From: Henningerozyma blattae CBS 6284
Lineage: Eukaryota; Ascomycota; Saccharomycetes; Saccharomycetales; Saccharomycetaceae
Length of the DNA: 64,000 nucleotides
Assembly: GCF_000315915.1 (NCBI RefSeq)
Contig: NC_020185.1
Location: forward strand, 186,001 to 250,000
Reading direction: 5' to 3'
Shown: piece after piece, positions 42,562-52,553 of the stretch
Position numbering within the stretch: position 1 is the first letter of the stretch
How the letters are laid out: each line of letters opens with the position of its first letter
Notes under the pieces: model-generated
The model's database searches: none
What the model was told of the DNA's origin: nothing
The model's input: the letters and a program-made list of their open reading frames with translations, nothing else
Made by a program: the position numbers and the translations under genes

Positions 42562-43140
42562 TAGCTTCAATTTAGAACTACTTTGATAGATCTCATATTT
42601 GTCTCTTAACAGACTTAATAATAGACAATTTCCTATTTTTAATAATACGGCACCTCCCGCCCACCCTGCACTCTTCTATAATATTACGTCATTATTAGCA
42701 TTTGTATTATTAATGCTGCTTTTATTACAATTTTCATTCATATATATCTGTACATATATCACTATAAATATTCATTTATACTCATATTTTTTCGTATTTG
42801 CCTGTTTACATTCTCTGTCAAATCAACTATGTATATCTATAGCTCAAATAGGATAACATATACTCTACTTTTTCCATGATTTTATTATTGCGTTTTAGTC
42901 GCTCTACGCGAGATCTAATAATAAACAGATTTTTCTATAGAAAATGAAAACTACAATATGGCTACCATACCCCTCCGACGCCAGAGATTAATGCATATTA
43001 TTACTATTATTTTTTGAAATATTAAAAGGTACCAGTATTTATTTGTAATTATTTGTAAAATTTCAATATAATATCATTTGGATAAGTTTAAAGAGTAATC
43101 ATAGGTTGCCTGTTAATTAAGGCAATTAAATCACGAAAAA
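42562..43140. other. Short intergenic region between YIA6 and EPS1
   Basis: AT-rich promoter of EPS1. Nothing else is visible. Confidence 0.5.
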
Positions 43141-45228
43141 ATGAAACTATTGACACTTCTTTACTCAATCATTTTACTAGGATTCTCCTTAGCTGAAAAT
43201 GACGAGGAGAATTCTGAGCCACTTCCTCCACCTCTAACTGCTGAGAATTTTGAAGAAACACTCAAAACTGGTTTACATATCGTTGAGTTTTTTAGTCCTT
43301 ATTGCTCGCATTGTAAGCAGTTGGCTCCAATCTGGAAGGATACTTGGAACGCATTTCACAAGGAAGGGGAAAGTTTAAACATTACTTTTTCACAAGTTGA
43401 CTGCATTGCTAGTGGTGATCTCTGCTCAAAAGAAGAAATCACTTCTTATCCTACTATAAAACTTTACAGCAAAAATGGCTTTATTAAAGACTATCCAGAC
43501 GAGCATGGTTACGAAAGGACCAAAGAAGATTTCATTAAATTTGCTCGTGAATCTGTTTTCGAGAATCCTGATTTTGATGTTTTGCAGTTAGAAGGTGATA
43601 GTGAATATATAACTAATTTGGAAATGATTAGTTTACTATCTGGTTTGGAAGATTTGCCCTATCTAGTTTCATTCTGGCCAACCCACAAACTAAAGAAGAT
43701 GACAGACGAAGTAGAATATAAATATTGTAAGGATTGTGAACCTTTCCAAGAAACTTGGATGAAAATTACTAAAGAACTTTTACCAAAGGGTATTTTAACC
43801 GCTCATTTTAATTGTGAGGAATATCCAAAAATTTGTTCTGAAATTGGTTTCCCAGAGCTCGCAGAAGTTCCAGAAATTCCTGCAGGTAGAGGTCCAAGAA
43901 TTGCATTATTTTTGCCAGATAAAGACCATAATAACCTATTTGTTTATCGTAAAAAGTTCACTCATGTGGTTGAAGATTATGTAGATTTCGCTATACGAAC
44001 TTATAAAAATAGTATGCTTCCAACTTTTTCACCTTCAAGAATATTTGAAATCATATCTAAAGATAATAAACTAGAACACAATGGTGCAACCAATAATAAA
44101 GTACATGTTGTATTTGCCTATAATAAAGAAACTGTCGTTGATGAAGATTTCCATATATTAGAATACTTAATCGAACCGCTGTCTCTAATTCCGAACCTTT
44201 ATTTGTATAAAACAGAAGATGATTTAATGTTTGCTAGTCGTGAAGGTTTCCGTGCATTTTATAATAATTTAGAAACTGATATGGAGGGAAATAAGATTGA
44301 GCCTAACGAAGAATATTTCATGATGGCATCCATGACTCAATATCCTACATTTTATTTGTTTAGAGAAGGAGATAGGATTCCACACGTTTACCATGGATAT
44401 TCTTCAACAGAAATGAGAGATTATAATCAAATTATGCATTGGGTTTATGGAAACTCATACCCTTATGTGGAAGAAATAGACTACAGGAGGTTTGAAGAGA
44501 AGATGAATTTTAGAAATGATGAATATAGTTACATGTTACTTCAGTTTGTTGATATGTCAAATGATGAAAAATTAAGAGAAAGCTCAGAGAATCTTAATAA
44601 TCTTGTAAAAGCATCATTAAATCATGAAGCTAAAAGAATCGAAGCTATTATGAAAGAAATTGATCGGAAGAGAGATAAAAAAGTTCATTTAGTTCAAAAA
44701 TTGAAAGATCAAAATGCGGAAATAAAAAAAATAAATGCTGTCAGAAATAGTGAAATTACTCATGAGAATAATAAAAAAACGTTGATAACATATATTGACC
44801 TTTCCAAACATGATTATTTCACGATCAATACTGGTCTAGACAGAACTAATCACCAGTTTGAAATTGGTGATGTTGTCATACTTGATAAGAAAAGACGTAA
44901 ATATTATACTCTGGATATTACTGGTGAGCAACTAACGAGTAAAAATAAAGATATGGTCGAAAAGACATTGACAGCTTTAAACTTACCAAAAATGACTGAG
45001 TTTAAACTACTTGATAAAGGACATTATCTAAAATCGAACGTAAATTATGACATAAATTACTTTCTTTCTATTCCTCACATCCATTGGTATATCGCATGTG
45101 TTGCATTTGTGGTAATTACAGTTTATTTCAAAAATAAATCCACAGTTGTAAAAAGATATTCACGTGGTCGCTATTCTAATTTGAATCAAGCTCCACCATC
45201 TCCACGTAAGGGCGAATTCCAAGACTAA
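43141..45228 (+). CDS. EPS1: ER membrane protein disulfide isomerase-like Eps1
   Basis: A PDI-related membrane protein that helps retain and degrade misfolded plasma-membrane proteins in the ER (found through Pma1 mutants). 695 residues (S. cerevisiae 701). A signal peptide (about 1-18) is followed by a thioredoxin domain (about 30-140) with the active site C55-S-H-C58. The rest of the lumenal part lacks another clear CxxC of this type, apart from a CKDC near 200. A charged helical segment (about 490-545) precedes one transmembrane helix (about 648-665). The cytosolic tail is short and basic. Orthologue of YIL005W, followed by BET1 and CFD1 as in S. cerevisiae. Confidence 0.95.
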   Translation: MKLLTLLYSIILLGFSLAENDEENSEPLPPPLTAENFEETLKTGLHIVEFFSPYCSHCKQLAPIWKDTWNAFHKEGESLNITFSQVDCIASGDLCSKEEITSYPTIKLYSKNGFIKDYPDEHGYERTKEDFIKFARESVFENPDFDVLQLEGDSEYITNLEMISLLSGLEDLPYLVSFWPTHKLKKMTDEVEYKYCKDCEPFQETWMKITKELLPKGILTAHFNCEEYPKICSEIGFPELAEVPEIPAGRGPRIALFLPDKDHNNLFVYRKKFTHVVEDYVDFAIRTYKNSMLPTFSPSRIFEIISKDNKLEHNGATNNKVHVVFAYNKETVVDEDFHILEYLIEPLSLIPNLYLYKTEDDLMFASREGFRAFYNNLETDMEGNKIEPNEEYFMMASMTQYPTFYLFREGDRIPHVYHGYSSTEMRDYNQIMHWVYGNSYPYVEEIDYRRFEEKMNFRNDEYSYMLLQFVDMSNDEKLRESSENLNNLVKASLNHEAKRIEAIMKEIDRKRDKKVHLVQKLKDQNAEIKKINAVRNSEITHENNKKTLITYIDLSKHDYFTINTGLDRTNHQFEIGDVVILDKKRRKYYTLDITGEQLTSKNKDMVEKTLTALNLPKMTEFKLLDKGHYLKSNVNYDINYFLSIPHIHWYIACVAFVVITVYFKNKSTVVKRYSRGRYSNLNQAPPSPRKGEFQD

Positions 45229-45551
45229 TGACTAAAAAACTCAAAACTTTTAATATATTTATATGTGTTTATTTTTCTTTTTTTTTATTTTTAGAACATT
45301 AATGCTCTAAGATACCTTTCCTTTAATAGCCTTTCGCATATTTTTTAGATGACTTTCCTTAATATTAGCACATCAAAATTTTTTCAACAAGATTGATTTG
45401 TAAAAAAGAATTAACAAAGATTAGGATAGATACACAGACGTTTATATGCTCTATATAGTGTACAAAAATTTTATGCATTCTGCAAAATGTTTCTGCAAAA
45501 TGTTTCTGCGTTCTACAAAAATCATGCGATTTGATAAATGCTTATTAAAGA
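45229..45551. other. Convergent 3' region between EPS1 and BET1
   Basis: 323 bp, AT-rich. A short direct repeat containing TTCTGCAAAATG occurs at about 45478-45510. No gene is present. Confidence 0.5.
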
Positions 45552-46085
45552 TTATGTTATCCAAACCCAGAAAAAACATAATATAATTATCAGAAAGAAT
45601 ATAAGCCAAAACTTCAAAGGTGTTCTTGATCTTTTTGCCATATCCATCATATCACTAAAGGTATTTTTCAGCTTGGATGAGGTGCTTTCAAAGGTTTCTC
45701 CTAAATTATCTAATGCGCCATTGCTTGATCTAATTTCATTACCTAAATCCATAGATAATTGCTTTAAACCTCGCAATCTATCAGCCATGGCAGACATTGC
45801 ATTACTATTAGATTCTTCTAATTGTGACTCAAGTCTTGTCACAGTATCCCGAGAGTAGGTGAATGACGGTTTATTCTCGTATGCAGAGGTTGGTGGCTCA
45901 TTAAATCCAAACAATTGAGTACGCTCACTCTCTCTCCTATGAAGGCTTGATCCTGTCAGTCTGTTGTTAAGCAATTTTAAGTGAGGGTTATGATATTTAA
46001 AAAGTTAGTATAAATTCATCCGGTATAATATAGTTTTTTCTGATGATATTGAATTGGCATACCTGTTATTATTATTAGAACCCAT
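45552..46085 (-). CDS. BET1: ER-Golgi SNARE Bet1, spliced
   Basis: A type II (tail-anchored) SNARE for ER-to-Golgi vesicle fusion with Sed5, Bos1 and Sec22. Exon 1 is 46085-46063 (23 nt, coding MGSNNNN and part of Arg), the intron is 46062-45961 (102 nt) and exon 2 is 45960-45552. The spliced product is 143 residues (S. cerevisiae 142, also with an intron near its 5' end). The 5' splice site is GTATGC, the branch point TACTAAC is at 46010-46004, and the first AG after it is used. Conserved RTQLFG lies near 19-24, the SNARE helix covers about 55-118, and the C-terminal anchor is FWLIFFLIIILCFFWVWIT. The longer unspliced frame has no ATG. Orthologue of YIL004C, next to CFD1. Confidence 0.93.
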
Positions 46086-46846
46086 TTTCTAAATCTGTTG
46101 GAAGAGTTAAGTTAATTTTTTCTATCGTTTCCGAAATAGTACTAAACTTACCAAAGCTTACACCATTTATTGATTCCTTAGCAAGTGCCAGTTTTCTTAT
46201 TGTAGGTTTTGTCAAGATTTCCGTTGTGGAGATATTATGCTTTGTTATTTTAATTCGGCTTCACAGTTATAGTGAAATTCGGTATTCTATTATGATAAAT
46301 TGTCGTTTAACAATAACTCAATATATGGCAAAACCGAACAATTTAATAGGTCAAAAACCATTAAGGTGTACTATATAATATATTTTAATAAGAAAAGTAA
46401 ACTGTTTGGAAGCATGTCTATTAATTCAAAATATTTTTCTAGGCTAAAATGAAATGAAGAATTTCCTCAAAATGAAAATAACATATATCCATAATAATGG
46501 ATATCACATATTAACACAACCACAAAAGTATAAATGAGACGTATGCATGTAAGGCTAACTCTTATTGAATTATCCTCAAATATCTCAAATCTTAAAATAT
46601 TTTGTGTTATTTTTTTTATTTACAGTTAAAAATATTGACGAAATTTCTTAGTTTGAATGAAAGAGTCGGACTTCATTTTATTAGTAATGAGACCCGAATA
46701 TGATAGATATGAATTGAAATTATTTTATGATTAAAAAATGATGAACATCGATATTATGTTAACTCTTAGTACCTAGGTAAAAAAGATCACTCCATTACTT
46801 CAATAGATTACTGACTTTCAGATAATATATTTGTAAAATAATTAAA
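46086..46846. other. Divergent promoter region of BET1 and CFD1
   Basis: 760 bp between divergent genes, AT-rich. TTTCCGAA at 46128-46135 resembles a centromere CDEIII core but lacks partners (see rejected items). Confidence 0.5.
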
Positions 46847-47671
46847 ATGGATGAGAACGAAGATGGTCCTGCACCAGCTTTAGCAAAAATAAAGCACATT
46901 ATTCTGGTGTTATCAGGAAAAGGTGGTGTAGGTAAGAGTTCAGTAACTACGCAAACGGCCTTGTCGTTAGTAAGTATGGGCTACAATGTAGGCGTTTTGG
47001 ATATAGATTTAACAGGCCCATCACTACCAAGGATGTTTGGAATCGAAGATAAGTCTATTTTACAAGGACCTGCTGGCTGGCTGCCAGTTGAAGTCAAGAC
47101 AAATAGAGAAACTGGTTCTCTAAAAGTTATATCGTTAGGGTTTCTACTTGATCATCGTGGTAACAGTGTAGTCTGGCGAGGCCCCAAAAAGACGGCTATG
47201 ATAAAACAATTTATTAATGATGTATATTGGGGTGAGTTAGACTATTTATTGATCGATACTCCACCAGGTACTTCCGATGAACATATATCTATAGCAGAAC
47301 AACTTCGATTTTCAAGACCAGATGGTGGAATTATTGTTACTACTCCACAAGGAGTAGCAACGGCAGATGTCAGAAAAGAGATAAATTTTTGTAAAAAAAT
47401 TGAATTGAAGATATTGGGTGTTGTCGAAAATATGTCAGGATTTATCTGTCCATATTGTGCAGAATGTACAAACATCTTTTCTAGTGGTGGTGGTGAGAAG
47501 TTAGCCAAGCAATTTGATGTACCATATTTAGGCAATATCCCAATTGACCCAACTTTTGTCGATATGATTGAAAACCAATCAACAACAAATGAAACTCTTG
47601 TCCAATCATATGAGAATTCTTCCCTATATGATATTTACCAAGGTATTCTGAAAAAAGTGATCACGATATAA
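46847..47671 (+). CDS. CFD1: Cytosolic Fe-S cluster assembly ATPase Cfd1
   Basis: A Mrp/NBP35-type P-loop NTPase. With Nbp35 it forms the scaffold on which cytosolic and nuclear Fe-S clusters are assembled. 274 residues (S. cerevisiae 293). The deviant Walker A GKGGVGKS is at 24-31, the DIDLTGPS switch at about 53-60, and [13 protein letters not shown] at about 130-142. The cluster-bridging cysteines are C201, C204 and C207 in CPYCAEC. It lacks the N-terminal four-cysteine motif of Nbp35, which confirms Cfd1. Orthologue of YIL003W, which lies just left of CEN9 in S. cerevisiae. Confidence 0.96.
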   Translation: MDENEDGPAPALAKIKHIILVLSGKGGVGKSSVTTQTALSLVSMGYNVGVLDIDLTGPSLPRMFGIEDKSILQGPAGWLPVEVKTNRETGSLKVISLGFLLDHRGNSVVWRGPKKTAMIKQFINDVYWGELDYLLIDTPPGTSDEHISIAEQLRFSRPDGGIIVTTPQGVATADVRKEINFCKKIELKILGVVENMSGFICPYCAECTNIFSSGGGEKLAKQFDVPYLGNIPIDPTFVDMIENQSTTNETLVQSYENSSLYDIYQGILKKVITI

Positions 47672-49995
47672 TTTTTCCAATATCTAGGATAATAGTGGAT
47701 ATCCTGTACCATTCTATAATATAAATCAGATAAATCTTCATTTTTGATAGTTATTTTTGTATGTTAATTAATTAGTAATTATATGTTTGTATACTAACTT
47801 CCAAAATTATTTTTATCTGCTTGGCGCAGCTTACGAATCCTTTCATACTTAATATAATATTTCTGTCTTAATAATGAAATTAATAATGAAATCATGTATA
47901 CAGATCTATATATTGTATAACTGGAATATGTAAAATAAACAATTCTACATTTATTTCAAATGAATATTCTCTGTGGGTTTTGATTTTTATAATGTATTGC
48001 AAGCCAATAAATCAAGATTTGATAGGTAATGAAATAAAAATTGAAAATAGTAAGGCCTCACTATATAGTTATATGTTAATCAGATCAAAAAGTCAAGTTG
48101 CATGGTTTGAATAGTTTATGTTCCTATTATTTATGATCAATAGCATTCAGTAAGTGTGTTCATCATATAGTCTTAGTTATTATACCAACTTAAAGTTAAA
48201 ATATTTTTTGCCTATTGTGATAATAAAAAAGCATGTTAGTAGTTCTTTAAAACATAAATATTTGAAATATAACCACAATCGAAATACAAATACCAGAGAA
48301 TTTGATGTACATTAGTCTATTTTCATCAAGCTTTATGTCCGGTGGAACAAGGTATTGTTGATTGATTTATTTAAATCCAGTCTGAAATTGTCAGAGCTGT
48401 GGCATTATGTGTCATAAGTTGTGGGTTTGTGTTAATAGCTAATAAAGCATGAATTTAGTCGTAATTGTAGCTTTATACAACAACTAATAAAAACTTAATA
48501 TAGTGAATAATCCAACATGCATTAAGCATACGTGGCCTTATTAGTAAAAACACCCAGGTAGTAATATTACGGAGGCATTAGGATGTGATAGATTCCATTT
48601 TAATATGAGACCACCAATTCGTTGATGGTGAATCTGTCCATTTTTTGAAGTATAAATTACCACAAAAATATCCCAAAAGTTTGTAACTGTTCATTGTATA
48701 TCCTGTATATATTATATATTCCCTTTCGAAAGAAGTTAGGAGATTTTTTCTTATACTAATAATATAATAATTATTCAAACAGATTACTTAACTAAGATTT
48801 AAACTATGAGCAACAATATTTTGAACAGTTCGACCACTGGTAATTATTCTATTCTATCATTGAATTACTTTATTTATAAGAAGTATAAGAAGTATACAAT
48901 CATCGGCAAGTAGACTAGTCTTAAATCAATCTCAGATCATCAACCTACTCTACTATTTTATTATATCACTTCTTAGATTTCAATCTATTCATATAAAATT
49001 GTTAGGTATTTATAATCTTTATACATAAAAGAGTAGATATACTATTTAGGAATAAAACAGTATAACGTGAATATACGTTATTAATAAAAACCCCAATTAG
49101 ATAATTAGTTGGCACCAAATGGAGTATATCATGTAACCACTACAGGATATACTAACTATGAGAGACGTACAACGCTTGTGAGGTCAATTAGGTGAAAAAG
49201 TTTCATCTAGAGACGACAATGACTTGACTTCTCTTGCTCAAAAACAATATATAAATTACCAGCCTTCGCTCGACATCTAATTCTTGCATATTATGCATTT
49301 TTGTATACTGTTTATTCCTGCTCAAAAGGATAAGAGGTTTCTATGTTATAAAATACTTACAAAAAAAAGAATTATTCTCTAAATTATAACTGACAGCAAT
49401 ACCAATATAAAGGATTCAGATGTTGTACAGAAATAATAAATACCATATTAAAAAGAGCCCACTTTTAAATAATTTGAAGTATTACTATAACTTGTTCATT
49501 TTTTCTCCTTGAGTTTCTCTAAATGTTATATTTATGCACCAAATAAATATAGCTTGAGTTTTACAATTTTCTTAACTTGGATACTATCCCATCCACCATG
49601 AAGAACAGAAATTGTTGATGAATTATAATAGCTGCAAATTTAGAATATATAAACCCAATAAGCTAGATATGCACAAAAGTAGGGATACATGGCACTATGG
49701 AAGGTCTTAAAAGTTATTGAAAGGTATTAAGGAATTTTGGAGCCCTGTAATTTACGACTAGAAAATGACAATAAGATGACTAAGAAAAAATTGTTCCAAT
49801 TAAACATTCTAAGGATCGAGATAGTAGAGCACTAAAAAAAAATAAAAGGTTCAAACTTTTTCAAACTAAATTACTAAACTTGTAAAGTTCTATAAGAAAA
49901 GTCTTCAAAAACACCATCTAAAAATTCACAATACGAATAGTATTAAGATTAGATGAGGTCCTTCAAGTAGTCATTGATATCTCCTATTCCAATTA
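47672..49995. other. Gene-free interval at the ancestral centromere position (CEN5/CEN9)
   Basis: 2.3 kb of AT-rich DNA with no coding ORF. CFD1 is on the left (near the left side of CEN9 in S. cerevisiae). SGN1 is on the right (the first gene right of CEN9), then NOP16 (right of CEN5). This makes it the expected place of the centromere. Reading both strands, I find no TTTCCGAA/TTCGGAAA core and no perfect RTCACRTG. The nearest CDEI-like string is GATGTGAT near 48583 (one mismatch). So either the centromere is of an unconventional type, or it has moved, or this is the sister copy that lost it. Confidence 0.5.
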
Positions 49996-50433
49996 CTAAC
50001 GTTTTGAATCAGAAGTTTTAGATGAATTCCATTTGGCATGGAAATATACTCCCTTTGAATCTTGATTATTTCTTTTATATCTAGGAAGATTGGTTCTCTT
50101 TTTCTGAACAATAATTCTTTTATTATTTAATACTGAACCATTTAATTTTAGGGCATTCTCTTGTCCAGACGGTGAGATAAATTCAACATATGCATAACCT
50201 TTAGAATGTGATGCATGCCCATCACCAAATAACGTAATTCGTTTTATTTGACCACTAACTTTAAAATGTTCTTCTATGACGTCAGGAGTTACTGAGGGAT
50301 CAATATTTCCAATAAATATAGAGCATTTATCCGCTTCTGCTTGGGTTTCAAAATTGCTTATCTTGTTCAGAGATATTAGAGAATTTTTAGTTCTTGTTAA
50401 ATTTGAGTCATTCACAGGGGTCCTTTTTTCCAT
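49996..50433 (-). CDS. SGN1: RRM protein, Sgn1-like (PABPN1 type)
   Basis: A single RNA recognition motif protein of 145 residues from the ATG at 50433 (the frame upstream has only a TTG). RNP2 is CSIFIGNI, RNP1 is KGYAYVEF, and the RRM spans about 36-115. This RRM form, with DPSVTPDVIEEHF and a following VxxKRTNLPRYKR tail, is typical of nuclear poly(A)-binding protein 2 (PABPN1) and of yeast Sgn1, a cytoplasmic mRNA-binding protein that acts with eIF4G. S. cerevisiae Sgn1 has 250 residues; here the C-terminal part is much shorter. Its position next to the ancestral centromere supports SGN1 (YIR001C). Confidence 0.82.
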   Translation of the reverse strand: MEKRTPVNDSNLTRTKNSLISLNKISNFETQAEADKCSIFIGNIDPSVTPDVIEEHFKVSGQIKRITLFGDGHASHSKGYAYVEFISPSGQENALKLNGSVLNNKRIIVQKKRTNLPRYKRNNQDSKGVYFHAKWNSSKTSDSKR

Positions 50434-50665
50434 CGTTACGGTACTTAATTTTGAGGGCAAGTAAAAATGTTGAAATATGTTCAGAGAAAAGCCAAAGTGC
50501 TGTAAGCAACTTGATGTTAGAATCTAGAGCTTTTAACTATACTTTTAAATGCATGTATATAATTTCTTATTTGTTAAACTTGAATCGTTTTTACTGTGTT
50601 CTGAAGATATTTCAATTTTACTCATTATTTTATACAGTGAGAGTCTCATTCAAATCCTTGATATG

Positions 50666-50709
50666 CACGTGACGAATGAAAAATTTTGATGATTTCCGAA
50701 GTCGATGAG
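50666..50709. promoter_or_regulatory. RRPE and PAC motifs with an E-box before NOP16
   Basis: CACGTGAC (50666-50673), TGAAAAATTTT (50677-50687, RRPE) and TCGATGAG (50702-50709, PAC, one mismatch to GCGATGAG). They lie 165-210 bp before the NOP16 ATG, in the known order and spacing for ribosome-biogenesis genes (Stb3 on RRPE, Dot6/Tod6 on PAC). The region is shared with divergent SGN1. Confidence 0.7.
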
Positions 50710-50873
50710 GTATGAAACATCATTTAGATTCTGCGGCTAACTCTTATAAAGCATTAGTGATATTAACTAGTAAATTTTTAATGGTATGAATTTATTATCG
50801 AAGTAGCTGAGAGAGTTATTTATTTTCAAGTATTTCAGTTAAATAAAAAGCGGTATAACATTAATTAAGCAAC

Positions 50874-51578
50874 ATGACGTCTGTTAGAAAGAGAAAGATG
50901 AAGAGATCATCAGTAGGTAAAGCTACTAGACGGACAAAAGACAAACAAAGAAAGGTAAATATCAAGTCAAATCCTATTATTGCAGAAAACTGGGATTACT
51001 CATTGACTTTAACTCAGAATTATAAAAAACTTGGGCTGAGAATGAAGTCTCAAACACCTGCAGGTGGTCAAGAAATCGATTATTCAAAACCTTCTGAAAA
51101 GAAGCCTCTAACGAGATCTGCATTTGAAGAAGATGATGACGATGAAGAAGTATCTAGTGACAATTCGAACGATATAAATCCAGAAGAGCTTGATGCTGAA
51201 GGATATTTTGATGAACAAAAAATCCCTGAAGGGGAAGCAAGAATTCAAAGAGATTCCAATGGGGATGTAGTTAAAGTTGTGTACGGTAAAATGAAAAAGT
51301 TTGACGTAGATGAATCAGTGGAAGATTTAAAGAAGAAAGTAAGCTCTGAAACAACTGAGGTAGTTAAGAAACTAGAAGAATTTGCTAACAGACCTTTAGT
51401 CAAACAGGAAAGAACCCAAAGTGAACGAGAAGAGCAATGGATAGAACAATTATATAAGAAACATGGTAATAATTTCAAAAAAATGTTCTTCGACTCTAAA
51501 TTAAATATCTATCAACAAAGTGAAGGAGATTTGAAAAGGAGGGTGACTAAATGGAAAAAAAAGCACAATATTGAATGA
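50874..51578 (+). CDS. NOP16: Ribosome biogenesis factor Nop16
   Basis: A nucleolar protein of pre-60S particles. 234 residues (S. cerevisiae 231). The N-terminus is strongly basic ([24 protein letters not shown]) and leads into the conserved [23 protein letters not shown]. The middle is acidic ([12 protein letters not shown], about 83-94) and the C-terminus has the conserved [15 protein letters not shown]...[20 protein letters not shown]. The promoter carries RRPE and PAC motifs. Orthologue of YER002W. Confidence 0.95.
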   Translation: MTSVRKRKMKRSSVGKATRRTKDKQRKVNIKSNPIIAENWDYSLTLTQNYKKLGLRMKSQTPAGGQEIDYSKPSEKKPLTRSAFEEDDDDEEVSSDNSNDINPEELDAEGYFDEQKIPEGEARIQRDSNGDVVKVVYGKMKKFDVDESVEDLKKKVSSETTEVVKKLEEFANRPLVKQERTQSEREEQWIEQLYKKHGNNFKKMFFDSKLNIYQQSEGDLKRRVTKWKKKHNIE

Positions 51579-52553
51579 GAAGTCAATTTTAAGGACCCTG
51601 CTAATAGTTTTGAATATTTAACTTACCAGATTTGGGATTCTATAGTCTAAAATTTGTATATTATTAAAATAAAATTTTATTTCATTTGCATTTCTAAATA
51701 TATACATTGTACGTAACTATAACCGCATGCAGTTAATAGTATATTAAATAAGCGAATTACTATGAGATAGCAAAATAATTGATATTTTTGTTTGACAAAA
51801 TTTGCCATTAAAATAAACAATAATGATATTAATTTGATTATTCGTAAAATACATCTACAATTAAAAAGGATTGAAAGCTTTTAAAAAATAGGTATAAATG
51901 TATCTAAAGCATATTGTTTTGAAATAGCGCATTATGACAATATCCGTATCAAATATAGTTCAAATATCTAGAACAATAAACTGCATTTGCATAAACACTA
52001 AGTAAAGTGTATGGTTATTATTTGTTCTTACTAATCTAAAACAGCCAATAGGCCCGTAAAGTAGAATTAAATTATCTTATTGAAACACTTGCAAGCCGTA
52101 TTCATTCTTCAATGTTCTCCTAAATAAATATATTAGCAGGAAACAGGCTATTTTATAAGTCCGAAGGCCATTAGATCATAATGAAATAATTTGAATCATA
52201 AAGAGTATGTGCGATATCTTTTACAATTTGTTGGTAATATATCAAGTTACAATTTCAGGAAAAGAAATAACAAATTAATTTTGTGCTCTGTTAAGAATAA
52301 TGCTATTTTTAATTATATAATTGTATCTTTATTTAACATCTACAGTGTCATTTTCTGTACTACCCTTTCTATCATTAAATATTCTCGGATAATCTATAAC
52401 AATGGGCAAATAAATATTATGAGACTATGAAAAAATTGGCTCGAATGAAAGGAGAGACAAAAACATAGTAGGCTAAAGGTCCTGAACAAATAGCTCTATA
52501 CTGGCATATTATAATTAGTGGTCACTAAAATACCAACTATTATTGTGCTAGAT
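51579..52553. other. Intergenic region between NOP16 and YND1
   Basis: About 1 kb of AT-rich DNA. PMI40 and FMP52, which lie here in S. cerevisiae, are absent. The short open frame at 52191-52430 starts only with TTG and shows no protein-like features. Confidence 0.5.

Noticed and set aside
46121..46140. TTTCCGAA string resembling centromere CDEIII
   Set aside because: It lies in the BET1/CFD1 promoter. To its left is the BET1 coding region and intron, not an 80-160 bp AT-only CDEII, and there is no CDEI within range.
50666..50698. CACGTGAC followed by GATTTCCGAA, like CDEI plus CDEIII
   Set aside because: The distance between them is only about 20 bp, far too short for CDEII. The stretch is better explained by an E-box, RRPE and PAC in the NOP16 promoter.
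52191..52430. 79-codon ORF upstream of YND1
   Set aside because: It starts only at TTG and has AT-driven composition, with no family match.
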